Made by a program: the position numbers and the translations under genes. Of a stretch of 64,000 nt of DNA, positions 35,350 to 44,755 are shown in pieces. The first letter of the stretch is position 1; every line of letters starts with the position of its first letter. Source of the stretch: Ruminococcaceae bacterium FB2012. GTDB lineage: Bacteria > Bacillota > Clostridia > Oscillospirales > Ruminococcaceae. The stretch lies in contig FMXS01000008.1 in NCBI GenBank assembly GCA_900104495.1, forward strand, positions 148,564 through 212,563, given 5' to 3'. The notes beneath the pieces are model-generated. The model saw only the letters and a list, made by a program, of their open reading frames with translations. It had not been told where the DNA came from and made no database searches.

Positions 35350-37920
35350 TTACGCTACATCTGTTAGCTTCAGATCCTTTATCTTTTTCAAAGCGATGGC
35401 ATTGATGCCGAAAGTGAAGAACACAGTCAGCACTGCTGCGATGATCCACGCGATGAAGTTTGGACTGTGAACGAAAAGCATAAACGGAGTTTCGAGATAC
35501 CGTATAACTACATAGCTTATGACAGAGCCTATTGCTGTGCCCAGCAGTATTCCCGCTGCCGTGGTGAAGACCGTTTCAGCCAGCACGTATTTCTTGACCT
35601 CGCCCACAGTAAAGCCGTTGATGCGCATGATCGAAAGCTCCTTGCTCTTGTGGGTGATATACATTTTGTTGATGTTCAGCAGGATGAAGTAGGCCATAAG
35701 TCCTGCAACAATTACCATGATGCCGGCTACTCTCGTGAAGATACCGATTATCACGTCAAGGTTGTCAATATCGTCCTGACACGGTACCAGTGACTTGAAG
35801 CTTTCGATATTCTCCAGCTCTCCCTTGAGGCTGCCCGCATCCGAGCTTCCGGTCCTGATAAGATAGGTGTTGTTCACAGGTGCTTCATCAAAGATCTTCT
35901 CATAGTATTCGCCTGAGATCACCATATTGAAGCCGATATAGTTGGAGAAGATCCCGGCGACCTTGACTGTGCAGGGACTCATGAATTTGTTGTATATCAC
36001 AAAGCTGTCTCCGGTTTTGAGCCCGTAGGAATCAGCAGTGCCGTTCTGGATATAGACGCCGTCGTTGATCACAGGCAGCAGCTCTCCTGTCTCGGTATCG
36101 TTCATGCAGTACAGCTTGTTTATCTCAGCAATGTTTCCGCAGTATACCTCAGCGCTTGAAAGCTCGTTGCCAACGCTGTAGAAACGGTATTCGTCGTTGA
36201 TCTTTACCCATTCGGCATTGGCAGCGTTCAGCTTCTCCTCAAATCTCGGTTCAGATTCTTCAGCCATATCACTGCGGAATATCAGCTTCTGATCGTACTT
36301 GATTATCTTGCCGTACAGCCGGTCTTTTATGCCCGCAGCACCGCCGCGCATAGTAAAGCCCGTAACGAGCAGCGCACAGCAGCCCGCTACGCTGACAACA
36401 GTAACTATTACTCTTGACAGCTCCGAACGCATATTCCTGATTATCAGCTTGGTGTAGAGACTTCCGCCCTTCCGAGCCTTTCTGCTGCTGCTTCCCGGCT
36501 GCTTTTCCTTCATCAGCTCTATTGCCGTGGACTTTGTCAGCCTGCGGCAGGAGAGATATACCGCCGCCGCTGAGAGCAGCATCGCGGCGAATACTACTAT
36601 CAGTATCAGTATTATGCTGAAGCCCGGCGTAAGATCGCCGATGACATAAAGGATCTTATATGAGCTGAGCACTACGCCCTGAATGATAAAATATCCGCTG
36701 AGGATGCCTAGGATCGAGCCAATGAGCGCCGCGCTGAGCCCGAAGCAGAGATATTTGGCGAGTATCTCGCGGTTGTAGAGGCCGAGAGCCTTTGTGGCAC
36801 CGATGAGCCTGCGCTGCTCCTCCATGATCCTGCCGACGCTGGTATAAATGACCAGCGCTCCGATAACGACGAAGAACAGCGAGAAGGTAACACTGAGGCT
36901 CGATACGCTGTCTGCGCCGCTGGAAAGATGGAGATAACCCGCATTTCCGCGGGCGTCAAAGATGAACCAGCGCCCCTCCTTGATCTTTGAGAACTCTCTC
37001 TCAGCTGTGCGGAGAAATCCATTGGCTTCCTCGACCAGCAGCTTCATCGCGTCAATGTACTCACTGCTCTTAGTGGGATCACTGACAGCTGCGTCAAGGT
37101 CAGCCTGAGCCTCGGCAACATCCTCCTTGGCGGTGACCATCAGCTTAGAGACTTCATTTTTCAGCTCATTGAATTTTTGGGGAGCTATTTCATTCCCAAG
37201 CTCCTCAATCTTCTCCTTTACAGGAGCAACAGTGTCAAGATATTCGTCCGAAAAGCGGTTGATGCCCTCAGTATTGTCAAGGAGCACCTCTGCCTTCATG
37301 CAGCAGCTTTCAAGTATAGCCGGATCAAAGGCGGTGTCAGGAACGAGAACATATCTTCTGCCGGGAGTTCCCTCCGGGGTGCCTATATGGTCTGGGTGCA
37401 GAACGATCGCCGTTACCTTGAATTCGCTCTCGGTAAGATAGACCGGAGCGTTATCCGCGATGCTGTCAAGCACCTTCACGGTGTCACCGACGGTGATCTT
37501 GAGAGCGTCAGCGATACATTCCTCGATCGCGCACTCATTCTTCTGCTCCGGCAGCGCACCGTTCACTACCTGCGGGATGTTGATCTCTTTGGTCAGCGAG
37601 ACCGCAGTGACGTCTTCGTTATGGTTCCCAAGGACGAGCCTTGCATCTGTCTGATATACCTTTTCAACGGCCTTAACGCCTTCGATCTTCTCTATTCTCT
37701 CGATATCATCGGGATAGAGCATCAGTCCGGATACCACCTCAAGGTCGCGGAATTTTGTCTTCGTGTAGAAATCGTCGCCGCTGCCTCTCATTCCTTTGGC
37801 GGCAAAGGTTATGCCGATGAATGCAGTCACGGCGATAGCCGCAATAAAAATCACTGAGAGCCAAGTGAGGAAATTCTTTTTTATGTTTCTCCCGGCGTCT
37901 TTCAGCTGTGTCTTTTTCAT
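35350..37920 (-). CDS. FtsX-type ABC permease with coiled-coil outside domain
   Basis: 856 residues. An N-terminal helix (LTWLSVIFIAAIAVTAFIGI) is followed by an outside domain to about residue 330. That domain includes an alpha-helical coiled coil (KIEELGNEIAPQKFNELKNE on to about 310). Then come three helices near 335-455 with a TKALGLYNREIL coupling segment, a helix near 500, a second outside domain, and three C-terminal helices from about 730. Its ATPase is the GAF-ABC protein encoded just upstream (16 bp gap). Coiled-coil FtsX permeases often act on envelope enzymes by mechanical change rather than transport. Confidence 0.85.
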   Translation of the reverse strand: MKKTQLKDAGRNIKKNFLTWLSVIFIAAIAVTAFIGITFAAKGMRGSGDDFYTKTKFRDLEVVSGLMLYPDDIERIEKIEGVKAVEKVYQTDARLVLGNHNEDVTAVSLTKEINIPQVVNGALPEQKNECAIEECIADALKITVGDTVKVLDSIADNAPVYLTESEFKVTAIVLHPDHIGTPEGTPGRRYVLVPDTAFDPAILESCCMKAEVLLDNTEGINRFSDEYLDTVAPVKEKIEELGNEIAPQKFNELKNEVSKLMVTAKEDVAEAQADLDAAVSDPTKSSEYIDAMKLLVEEANGFLRTAEREFSKIKEGRWFIFDARGNAGYLHLSSGADSVSSLSVTFSLFFVVIGALVIYTSVGRIMEEQRRLIGATKALGLYNREILAKYLCFGLSAALIGSILGILSGYFIIQGVVLSSYKILYVIGDLTPGFSIILILIVVFAAMLLSAAAVYLSCRRLTKSTAIELMKEKQPGSSSRKARKGGSLYTKLIIRNMRSELSRVIVTVVSVAGCCALLVTGFTMRGGAAGIKDRLYGKIIKYDQKLIFRSDMAEESEPRFEEKLNAANAEWVKINDEYRFYSVGNELSSAEVYCGNIAEINKLYCMNDTETGELLPVINDGVYIQNGTADSYGLKTGDSFVIYNKFMSPCTVKVAGIFSNYIGFNMVISGEYYEKIFDEAPVNNTYLIRTGSSDAGSLKGELENIESFKSLVPCQDDIDNLDVIIGIFTRVAGIMVIVAGLMAYFILLNINKMYITHKSKELSIMRINGFTVGEVKKYVLAETVFTTAAGILLGTAIGSVISYVVIRYLETPFMLFVHSPNFIAWIIAAVLTVFFTFGINAIALKKIKDLKLTDVA

Positions 37921-37936
37921 GCCGTTACCTCACTGC

Positions 37937-39160
37937 TTACCAAACAAGATCTACTGCACGCAGCGGGTGCATATTCTTCTTGATAGATGCTATCTTGCCG
38001 TTCCTTACCTTGATAACGCGGTCAGCCATCTTGGCGATCTCAACATTATGGGTAACCATCATTACTGTCGTGCCCTGCTTCTTTACGACATCCTCAATGG
38101 CAGTGAGCACTTCGATCGAGGTGGTGTAGTCGAGTGCAGCGGTAGGTTCGTCGGCAAGGATGAGACGGGGCTTTTTCACCAGCGCTCTTGCAATCGAAAC
38201 TCGCTGCTGCTGTCCGCCTGACATCTGACCGGGATAGTTGCCTGCGCGCTGTGTCATATTGACGGCGGCTATGGCATCCTCGGAGGACATAGGATCGTCC
38301 ACCAGCTCGGCTATGAATTCAACGTTCTCCAGTGCCGTCAGATTGGGCATAAGGTTATAGGCCTGGAAAATAAAGCCTATATACTTTCTCCTGTATTCAG
38401 TCAGCTCTGCATCGGAGGGGTGGGAGAAATCCTTTCCCTCAATGGTGAGAGTGCCGTCGGTGAGGAAATCCATTCCTCCGACAATGTTCATCATCGTGGA
38501 TTTTCCGCAGCCGGACTCGCCCAGCACCACAAGGAACTCGTTGCGGTAAATGTCAAGGTTTATACCCTTGAGTATCTTCAGCACGCCGTCGCCCGAGGGG
38601 AATTCTTTTGTCACGTTGCGCAGGCTGGCAAGAACCTCTTTGTCCTCACCGAGATCAATTATGAAGCCTTTTTCCTCAATGGTGATAGCGGCCAGCGACG
38701 CCATATGCTCACAGAGCTTCAGCTCCTCCTCGTCATAGCTGCTGCCGTCCTTCTTGTTGATGATCTGTACGCAGCCGATCACCTCGTTGAGGTCGTTCAG
38801 CGGAACGCAGATCATAGTCTTGACACTCAGGCCGTTGTCATCAAAAACGGTGCTGTCGAAGCGGGGATCGTTCACCGCATCGGTAACAATGACCGATTTG
38901 CCTGTTTTGCTGACTATTCCCTCGATGCCGAGACCGTTTTCAACGCTGATATTGGATATATCGGCCGGGCCGATATGAAACACAGGCGAGAGCCTGTCGG
39001 TCTTCTTGTCCAGCAGCCAGATAGCCCCTGCTTCGCTTTCGAGGGTGTCGGTGATGATCTCAAGGCTGCCCGAGAGAGCTTCCTCAAGATTATCCACTTC
39101 AAGGAGCTGTTCCATTATAGCCCATGAAGCCTTGGTAAAACGCTTATTGTTCTCTGCCAT
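37937..39160 (-). CDS. GAF domain-ABC ATPase fusion
   Basis: 407 residues. A GAF domain fills about 10-165: EEALSGSLEIITDTLESEAG, DPRFDSTVFDDNGLSVKTMI and the closing VPLNDLNEVIGCVQIINKKD. A complete MacB/LolD-like ATPase follows, with GESGCGKSTMMN, a Q-loop in FIFQAYNLMPN, MSGGQQQRVSIARAL and LILADEPTAALD, and the H-loop in MVTHN. The GAF domain could bind a small ligand such as a cyclic nucleotide and gate the transporter. It heads the operon with the permease and the hydrogenase-GGDEF protein. Confidence 0.88.
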   Translation of the reverse strand: MAENNKRFTKASWAIMEQLLEVDNLEEALSGSLEIITDTLESEAGAIWLLDKKTDRLSPVFHIGPADISNISVENGLGIEGIVSKTGKSVIVTDAVNDPRFDSTVFDDNGLSVKTMICVPLNDLNEVIGCVQIINKKDGSSYDEEELKLCEHMASLAAITIEEKGFIIDLGEDKEVLASLRNVTKEFPSGDGVLKILKGINLDIYRNEFLVVLGESGCGKSTMMNIVGGMDFLTDGTLTIEGKDFSHPSDAELTEYRRKYIGFIFQAYNLMPNLTALENVEFIAELVDDPMSSEDAIAAVNMTQRAGNYPGQMSGGQQQRVSIARALVKKPRLILADEPTAALDYTTSIEVLTAIEDVVKKQGTTVMMVTHNVEIAKMADRVIKVRNGKIASIKKNMHPLRAVDLVW

Positions 39161-39205
39161 TTGAGCTTCCTCCTGAAATATGCCCCGAACGATGATCGGA
39201 GCAGT

Positions 39206-39220
39206 TTATTACTGTAATAA
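39206..39220. promoter_or_regulatory. Palindrome TTATTAC-T-GTAATAA in the leader of the GAF-ABC operon
   Basis: A perfect 15 bp palindrome located between the minus-strand promoter and the start of the GAF-ABC gene; candidate operator. Confidence 0.45.
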
Positions 39221-39266
39221 CACAAAGCCGGGGAACGTTCACTTTTGGTCGCGTGTATCCTATTAT

Positions 39267-39295
39267 ATTATACCCTCTAAGCCTTTTGATGTCAA
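39267..39295 (-). promoter_or_regulatory. Consensus promoter of the GAF-ABC/permease/hydrogenase-GGDEF operon
   Basis: On the minus strand, TTGACA (39295-39290), 17 bp and TATAAT (39272-39267), all twelve bases matching the consensus. Confidence 0.9.
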
Positions 39296-39310
39296 GAACA
39301 AGAGGGATTA

Positions 39311-39327
39311 TTTACCGTTGCGGTAAA
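39311..39327. promoter_or_regulatory. Inverted repeat TTTACCG-TTG-CGGTAAA between divergent promoters
   Basis: A perfect 7-3-7 inverted repeat halfway between two divergent consensus promoters; candidate shared operator. Confidence 0.5.
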
Positions 39328-39352
39328 TCGGGAAGCTAAGCAGGGAGCCTGA

Positions 39353-39381
39353 TTGACAGGGCATCGCGGTTTTGATATAAT
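39353..39381 (+). promoter_or_regulatory. Consensus promoter of the wall-anchored protein gene
   Basis: TTGACA (39353-39358), 17 bp and TATAAT (39376-39381). Confidence 0.85.
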
Positions 39382-39420
39382 TAGCACATAGGATAGATAT
39401 TCAGATCAAGAAGGTATATT

Positions 39421-39895
39421 ATGAGATTCAGAAAACTGCTTGCTTTTTCCGCTGCGGCAGCAATGGCTGTGAGCGCTCTGCCGCTTTGCAGAGGCCGTCA
39501 TTGCGGGACTGCTCGATACGGAGCTTGAGGATAACGTTACCGCAGGAGATGCTCTCAGCGACGCTTATCAGCAGTATGCTATGGGCAGCGAGGCGATCGA
39601 AGTGAGCAGCGAGACCGGGGAGAGATTCGGAGAAGATGTCACAGCAGCGCAGATGTATGAGAAGCGTCAGACCTGGAGCGAATTGCTTGCAGGAGAGGAT
39701 TATGCAGGGAAGGCCGCTTCGGCTGCGATCAAAGAGATCGGCGAGCTCACGGGCAAATCACAGTACCCGATCCTTTCCTCTGTGCTCGATACACCTCTCA
39801 ATGAGGGCAGCAACCCCGACACGGGCGCAGCAGTCTGCCTGGGAGCCGCTGCCGTTGCGGTGGCCGCAGTTCTCGTGATCCGTAAGCGAAGATAA
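39421..39895 (+). pseudogene. Frameshifted secreted protein with NPxTG sorting signal
   Basis: ATG 39421 starts a signal peptide (MRFRKLLAFSAAAAMAVSAL) that runs into a stop after about 36 codons. The body continues in another frame from about 39485 (FAEAVIAGLLDTELEDNVTA) to 39895. It ends with a sortase-type signal: NPDTG, a hydrophobic stretch and RKRR. The two halves fit together as one ~157-residue surface protein broken by a single frameshift near 39480. It has an intact promoter. A sequencing error is possible; so is recent loss or a programmed shift, for which no slippery site is obvious. Confidence 0.75.
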
Positions 39896-40148
39896 GGTTT
39901 TACATACCGTTCCCTGGCCGCCGTCTGGCAGTGAGGGTACAGCAATAAGTAAAAAACACTGTCCGATGCTCTGCGCGGTATGTGAGCCTTTTTTTATTGG
40001 TATAATATAGGATTTTTCTCCGCTGCTTTGATGCTGTATGGTAACTCTGAAAAGCGTCGATGTCAACGTCTGTTCAGATAACAAAATATGTCCGAAAAGC
40101 AAAAACGCACCGAGCCGAAGAAATGCTCGATACGCTTTTATTCACCCA

Positions 40149-40540
40149 TTATTCTTCACGCTTCTTCGCTTTCAGGATCATCTCCACAATCTCCGCATAC
40201 TCCACAAACTCAGCCAGTACCCGGAGCCTTGCCTTGACATCTATCTTTGGGATCTGTTCCAACCGCCGGACGATGACCTGTTCCAGTTCAGCCCGGCTGT
40301 ATCCTCTCCGGCACTCTCTGTCAACCTTCCTCCACAGATGCCTGTACTCCCGCATACCATGATAAGCGCCTCTGACTATAACCTTTAGTTCCGCTCGTTT
40401 GAGCATTGCCGATACCGTCTTTTCAGTCTTGCCGAGCCGGTAAGCGATCTCTGCACGAGTGAGCTGTGGTCTGTCAAAAAGCCCGTAAACCGGACTGCTA
40501 CGGAACTGTATTGATCGAAGGGGGAAAGGGGAACTGAACG
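40149..40540 (-). pseudogene. Remnant of a helix-turn-helix protein
   Basis: The minus-strand frame is open from about 40540 to the stop at 40149. It contains an HTH-like segment (LTRAEIAYRLGKTEKTVSAM) followed by a basic helical C-terminus (MREYRHLWRKVDRECRRGYS and on to KAKKREE). No start codon with a ribosome site is present upstream of the HTH; the first ATG (40406) would cut the HTH away. The most likely reading is a 5'-truncated gene. The stretch 40541-40820 holds no gene I can see, only a 12 bp palindrome GAGACCGGTCTC (40659-40670). Confidence 0.5.
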
Positions 40541-40821
40541 ATCAGACCTTGTTTTCTAAGAATGGGACAGTATAGACACCGCAGGGTGAACACTGTTCTA
40601 TGATAATAATATAAACCATTACCGGCTTAATGTCAATAGATTTATTCTCACAGCAGCTGAGACCGGTCTCCGTCTGAGATCAATTTGTAAATTTTCAGAG
40701 TAAACTATTCCATTTTCCGGAATATGTGATACAATAGTAATAGGATCATCCGGCGTTAACGAATCGCCCTCTGTTCGGGCGAAGCTATATTATTCTTCTG
40801 TGCTGTCAAGGAGGAAAGGTA

Positions 40822-43800
40822 ATGAAACATATCAGGAACGTTCACCGCAGAATCTCACTGCTCAGGATTGTTTTCTTTGCCTGTGCGGTCGTGATCATGA
40901 TCGCAGCTTTTCCTGCTGCTGTATATGCCGATACCGAAATAAAGACTGTCCGCGTTGGATATTATGAGAATGAGATCTTTCAGGAGGGAGCAGGAAAGGG
41001 CAAAGTAAAAAGCGGCTATGCCTACGAATACTACAGAAAGCTCTCGGAATATACCGGATGGGAATATGATTATGTCTACGGAGATTTCAGTGAACTCTAC
41101 CAGATGCTTATCGACGGCAAGATAGACCTGATGGCAGGACTCGCCTGGCGTGAAGACAGGGCTGAACTGATCGGTTATCCCGATGCTGAAATGGGAAACG
41201 AGTCGTATTACCTTGTCAAGCACGACGAGGATATGAATATCACTGCGGATGCCGCTACTCTTAACGGCAGAAAGATCGGCGTACTGGACAGCGCAATGGT
41301 AGGTACTCTGAACAGTTATCTCGATAACAATCATATAGACGCCGATGTTGTTAAGTATTCTGACTATACACAGCTGTTCAGCGCCTTCGATTCACATGAA
41401 GTTGAAGTGCTTGCCGCAGAGAGCGACGGTGCCCACGGCAGAGAGCATTCGGAAGTCCTGACCGTTTTCGGCACGTCAGATTATTATCTGTGCGTAAACA
41501 AAGGCCGGCAGGACCTTTTGACTGAATTGAATTCCGCTCAGACGCTGCTGGCTGCCGAAGAACCCAATTATCTGAATTTGCTGAAAGCCAAATACTATTC
41601 TGTCAGCGTTACCGCAAGAGCGTTCTCGCAGGCCGAGCGGGAATGGATGAACACACATAATACGCTCAGGATAGGCTATCTGGAGAATTATCTGCCCTAC
41701 AGCGACAAGGACGATCAGGGTGAAGTGACGGGAACCGTCAAAGACATCGTCCCTGCTTTCCTGAAAGCCCTGGGAATGCAGGATATAACTGTGACATACT
41801 GCGGATATAAGAATTACGTTGATATGATCGCCGCAGTCAACTCCGGCGAGACCGACGTGGCTTTCCCTGTGGGCGGAGGGCTGTATTACTCCGAAGAGAG
41901 CGGTATCTATCTGTCCAATCCTGTTTCTTCATCTCCGGCGGAACTGGTATATAAAGGTGAATTCAGCGAAGAGACCACCAAGCATTTTGCTGTTAACGAA
42001 AACAACCGTATGCAGTACTATTTCGTGAAAACGAATTATCCCGATGCAGAGATCACCTTTTATCCGTCAAGCGAGGATTGCCTTGAAGCTTTGCTCAACG
42101 GGAAAGCAGGCTGCGTGACACTGAACGGCCTTCGGGCAAACGATATCCTGCGCAACGAAGAATACGATGATCTGTCTCATCGTCAGACGAGTTACAGCGA
42201 TTCAAGATGCTTCGGCGTAAAGATCGGCAACGAAGGTCTTTTGAAGCTTCTCAACCGAGGGATCAATGTACTGGGAGACGATTACACACAGAGCATTTCA
42301 TACCGGTATACCGGCGGACTGTATTCCTACAGCTTCTGGGATTCGCTGAGGGATCACATGGCGATGGTGGGAACCGTTATCCTTATCATTGCCGCAGTTA
42401 TCGTATTTCTGCTTTTCCGTGCCGTGCGGCGAAAAAAGAAGGAGGTCGAAGAAAAAGAAACAGCACGTAAGGAACTTGAAGCAAAGAACAGAGAGCTTGC
42501 GGAAAGTCAGAAGGCTTTGTCGGATGCGCTTATTGCCGCAGAACACGCAAGCCGTGCTAAAACTGCTTTTCTGAACAATATGTCTCATGATATCCGCACA
42601 CCGATGAATGCCATTGTGGGCTTCACGGCGCTGGCAGCCTCCAATATTGACAACAAAGAACAGGTGCAGGATTATCTCGGGAAAATATCCGTATCCAGCC
42701 AGCACCTTTTATCGCTCATAAATGATGTGCTGGATATGAGCCGCATTGAAAGCGGGAAAGTCACTATCGAAGAAACGGAAGTACATCTTCCCGACGTGAT
42801 GCATGACCTGAGGACGATCATCCAGTCCAATATCACATCAAAGCAGTTGGATCTGTTTATTGACACACAGGATGTGAAACACGAGGATGTTATCACGGAT
42901 AAGCTCCGGCTGAATCAGGTACTGCTCAATATACTGTCCAATGCCATCAAGTTTACTCCTGCGGGAGGAACGATCAGCTTCCGCGTCATCGAGAAGCCCT
43001 CGCCCGCTGAAGGGATAGCTAATTTTGAATTCCGCATCAAGGACAACGGTATCGGTATGAGCGAGGAATTCCGCAAGACGATATTTGAAGCCTTCACCCG
43101 CGAAAAGACCAGTACGGTCAGCGGCATACAGGGAACAGGTTTGGGCATGGCAATCGCCAAGAACATCATTGATATGATGGGCGGTGTCATCACTGTCGAT
43201 TCAAAGGAAGGCAAGGGGAGCGAATTTATAGTTGAGCTCCCGTGCAGGATCAGCAGCGTATCAACAAAATATGAACCGCTGCCGGAGCTGCAGGGTCTGC
43301 GGGCACTTGTTGCTGACGATGATACCGATACCTGTCTGTCCGTCTGCTCTATGCTGCGCGAGATCGGTATGCGGCCCGACTGGACAAATTACGGAAAAGA
43401 AGCGGTCATACGCGCAAAGGATGCCCTTGACCACGCCGAAGAATTCCGGGTATATATCATCGACTGGATGCTGCCCGATCTGAACGGTATTGAAACTGTC
43501 CGGAGGATCCGCAAGGTGATCGGAGACAGTGCGCCGATAATAATACTGACTGCGTATGACTGGGCGGACATTGAAAAAGAAGCCAAAGCCGCAGGCGTGA
43601 CAGCCTTCTGTTCAAAGCCTCTGTTCATGTCCGAGCTGAGGAATGTGCTGTCGCAGCCGTTTTCGGAGACACAGGACATACAGCCTGAGAAAGAGGATGA
43701 TATTTCAGCTGCGCCTGATTTTTCGGGGAAACGTGTTCTGCTGGCAGAAGACAACGAGCTCAATCAGATCCTTGCTGAAAACATCCTGACAAATGCAGGG

Positions 43801-44103
43801 TTTTCCGTAGATATTGCAGACGATGGAACGACGGCTGTGGAGAAAATGAGATCCGCCCCCGCAGGCCACTACGACATTATACTTATGGATATACAGATGC
43901 CGAAAATGGACGGATATGAAGCCACAAGACAGATCCGTGCTCTTGAAGACAAGGAGAAAGCCGGCATACCTATCGTAGCAGTCACGGCAAACGCCTTTGA
44001 AGAGGATCGGGGAGCTGCCCTGGATGTGGGTATGAACGGACATCTTGCTAAGCCGTATGATATCCCGGCGATAATGAAAACGATGAAGGAACTGCTGAGC
44101 TAA
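40822..44103 (+). CDS. Hybrid histidine kinase with two periplasmic binding domains and two receivers
   Basis: 1093 residues. The ribosome site AGGAGGAAAGG precedes the ATG. A signal anchor (~15-36) is followed by two bacterial solute-binding (SBP_bac_3-like) domains, at about 42-265 (VRVGYYENEIFQEG) and 285-500 (LRIGYLENYLPYSDKDDQGE). A membrane helix lies at ~515-535, then a coiled coil. The kinase H-box is NNMSHDIRTPMNAIVGF (~590), with N-box LLNILSNAIKFTPAGG and G-box GTGLGMAIAKNI. Two receivers follow, with acceptor Asp in IIDWMLPDLNG and ILMDIQMPKMDG. This is the EvgS-like layout. It probably senses small solutes. No separate output regulator is encoded beside it. Confidence 0.9.
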   Translation: MKHIRNVHRRISLLRIVFFACAVVIMIAAFPAAVYADTEIKTVRVGYYENEIFQEGAGKGKVKSGYAYEYYRKLSEYTGWEYDYVYGDFSELYQMLIDGKIDLMAGLAWREDRAELIGYPDAEMGNESYYLVKHDEDMNITADAATLNGRKIGVLDSAMVGTLNSYLDNNHIDADVVKYSDYTQLFSAFDSHEVEVLAAESDGAHGREHSEVLTVFGTSDYYLCVNKGRQDLLTELNSAQTLLAAEEPNYLNLLKAKYYSVSVTARAFSQAEREWMNTHNTLRIGYLENYLPYSDKDDQGEVTGTVKDIVPAFLKALGMQDITVTYCGYKNYVDMIAAVNSGETDVAFPVGGGLYYSEESGIYLSNPVSSSPAELVYKGEFSEETTKHFAVNENNRMQYYFVKTNYPDAEITFYPSSEDCLEALLNGKAGCVTLNGLRANDILRNEEYDDLSHRQTSYSDSRCFGVKIGNEGLLKLLNRGINVLGDDYTQSISYRYTGGLYSYSFWDSLRDHMAMVGTVILIIAAVIVFLLFRAVRRKKKEVEEKETARKELEAKNRELAESQKALSDALIAAEHASRAKTAFLNNMSHDIRTPMNAIVGFTALAASNIDNKEQVQDYLGKISVSSQHLLSLINDVLDMSRIESGKVTIEETEVHLPDVMHDLRTIIQSNITSKQLDLFIDTQDVKHEDVITDKLRLNQVLLNILSNAIKFTPAGGTISFRVIEKPSPAEGIANFEFRIKDNGIGMSEEFRKTIFEAFTREKTSTVSGIQGTGLGMAIAKNIIDMMGGVITVDSKEGKGSEFIVELPCRISSVSTKYEPLPELQGLRALVADDDTDTCLSVCSMLREIGMRPDWTNYGKEAVIRAKDALDHAEEFRVYIIDWMLPDLNGIETVRRIRKVIGDSAPIIILTAYDWADIEKEAKAAGVTAFCSKPLFMSELRNVLSQPFSETQDIQPEKEDDISAAPDFSGKRVLLAEDNELNQILAENILTNAGFSVDIADDGTTAVEKMRSAPAGHYDIILMDIQMPKMDGYEATRQIRALEDKEKAGIPIVAVTANAFEEDRGAALDVGMNGHLAKPYDIPAIMKTMKELLS

Positions 44104-44138
44104 GGCAGCGTACCGTCAGATCAGATACTTCTATATTG

Positions 44139-44165
44139 CGCCCGTACTGATGTGCGGGCGTTTTT
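44139..44165 (+). terminator. Rho-independent terminator
   Basis: CGCCCG...CGGGCG followed by TTTTT, 36 bp after the stop of the hybrid kinase. Confidence 0.88.
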
Positions 44166-44295
44166 GCTGCCTGAAAAATACTGTCTGTGTATTCTGTAAA
44201 TGCTCCTTGCTGTCCGGATTTTCGTCACCATATATATGATACCCCTAAGTCATTTGTGCAATTCTACCATATTCAGAAAAGAACATATACACCTA

Positions 44296-44324
44296 TTGAC
44301 AAACAAACGTTCCTACGATATAAT
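44296..44324 (+). promoter_or_regulatory. Consensus promoter without a downstream gene
   Basis: TTGACA (44296-44301), 17 bp and TATAAT (44319-44324) match the consensus fully. No coding sequence with a ribosome site follows; a structured non-coding transcript is likely. Confidence 0.8.
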
Positions 44325-44330
44325 ATAAAA

Positions 44331-44484
44331 CAGAGCCTGGATAACGGCTCCCGATACAATCGAATATTGAACGTGCCACCTTTTTTACTTAGTCGGTTCT
44401 GCCGACACACATATAATTCACACGTTAGCCAAAAGGCTTTGACTTACATATCCGGCACGAACAGCTATGCAGCTATATTTTTTT
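44331..44484 (+). ncRNA. Candidate structured non-coding RNA
   Basis: The predicted transcript begins at about 44331. It can form GAGCC(8)GGCTC (44333-44350), CGAT-ACA-ATCG (44352-44362) and a closing stem CGTGCC (44372-44377) with GGCACG (44454-44459). Inside that stem lie hairpins GTCGG-TTCTG-CCGAC (44392-44406) and AGCC-AAAA-GGCT (44427-44438). A TTTTTTT run at 44478-44484 marks a possible end. No open frame has a ribosome site. I cannot match it to a known family. Confidence 0.5.
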
Positions 44485-44636
44485 GTAGACTGTTTGCTTT
44501 GCTGTTCGCCGGAATGTAGATCAAGGCCTTTTTTGTTGTGCCTGAAAGAATCTTGAAAATTGAATCCCACAGCAGGAGTGATACCTTGCCTATCCGTATA
44601 TAGTCAGAGTGTGCCAAGATACCGAGTCAGGATTTC

Positions 44637-44682
44637 CAAAGTGCAAATCCAGACTCTTCAAAGTGCAAAAATTGCACTTTGA
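44637..44682. repeat. CAAAGTGCAA repeat cluster
   Basis: CAAAGTGCAA occurs at 44637-44646 and 44659-44668, and inverted at 44672-44681 (TTGCACTTTG), the last two forming a perfect hairpin around AAA. It lies in the gene-poor stretch before the gene fragments. It may be an operator cluster or the edge of a lost mobile element. Confidence 0.5.
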
Positions 44683-44755
44683 GAAAATGGATTTTTCTAA
44701 GATAACGAAGAACTAATATTTTCTCACTAAAAACAGATGCTTATAGCTTAGATTA

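Noticed and set aside
44331..44484. 6S RNA
   Set aside because: Size and promoter would fit, but the required long rod with a central bubble is not seen; there are several small hairpins inside one closing stem instead.
44187..44519. 110-codon plus-strand frame
   Set aside because: No ribosome site, crosses a perfect promoter and has no protein-like pattern.
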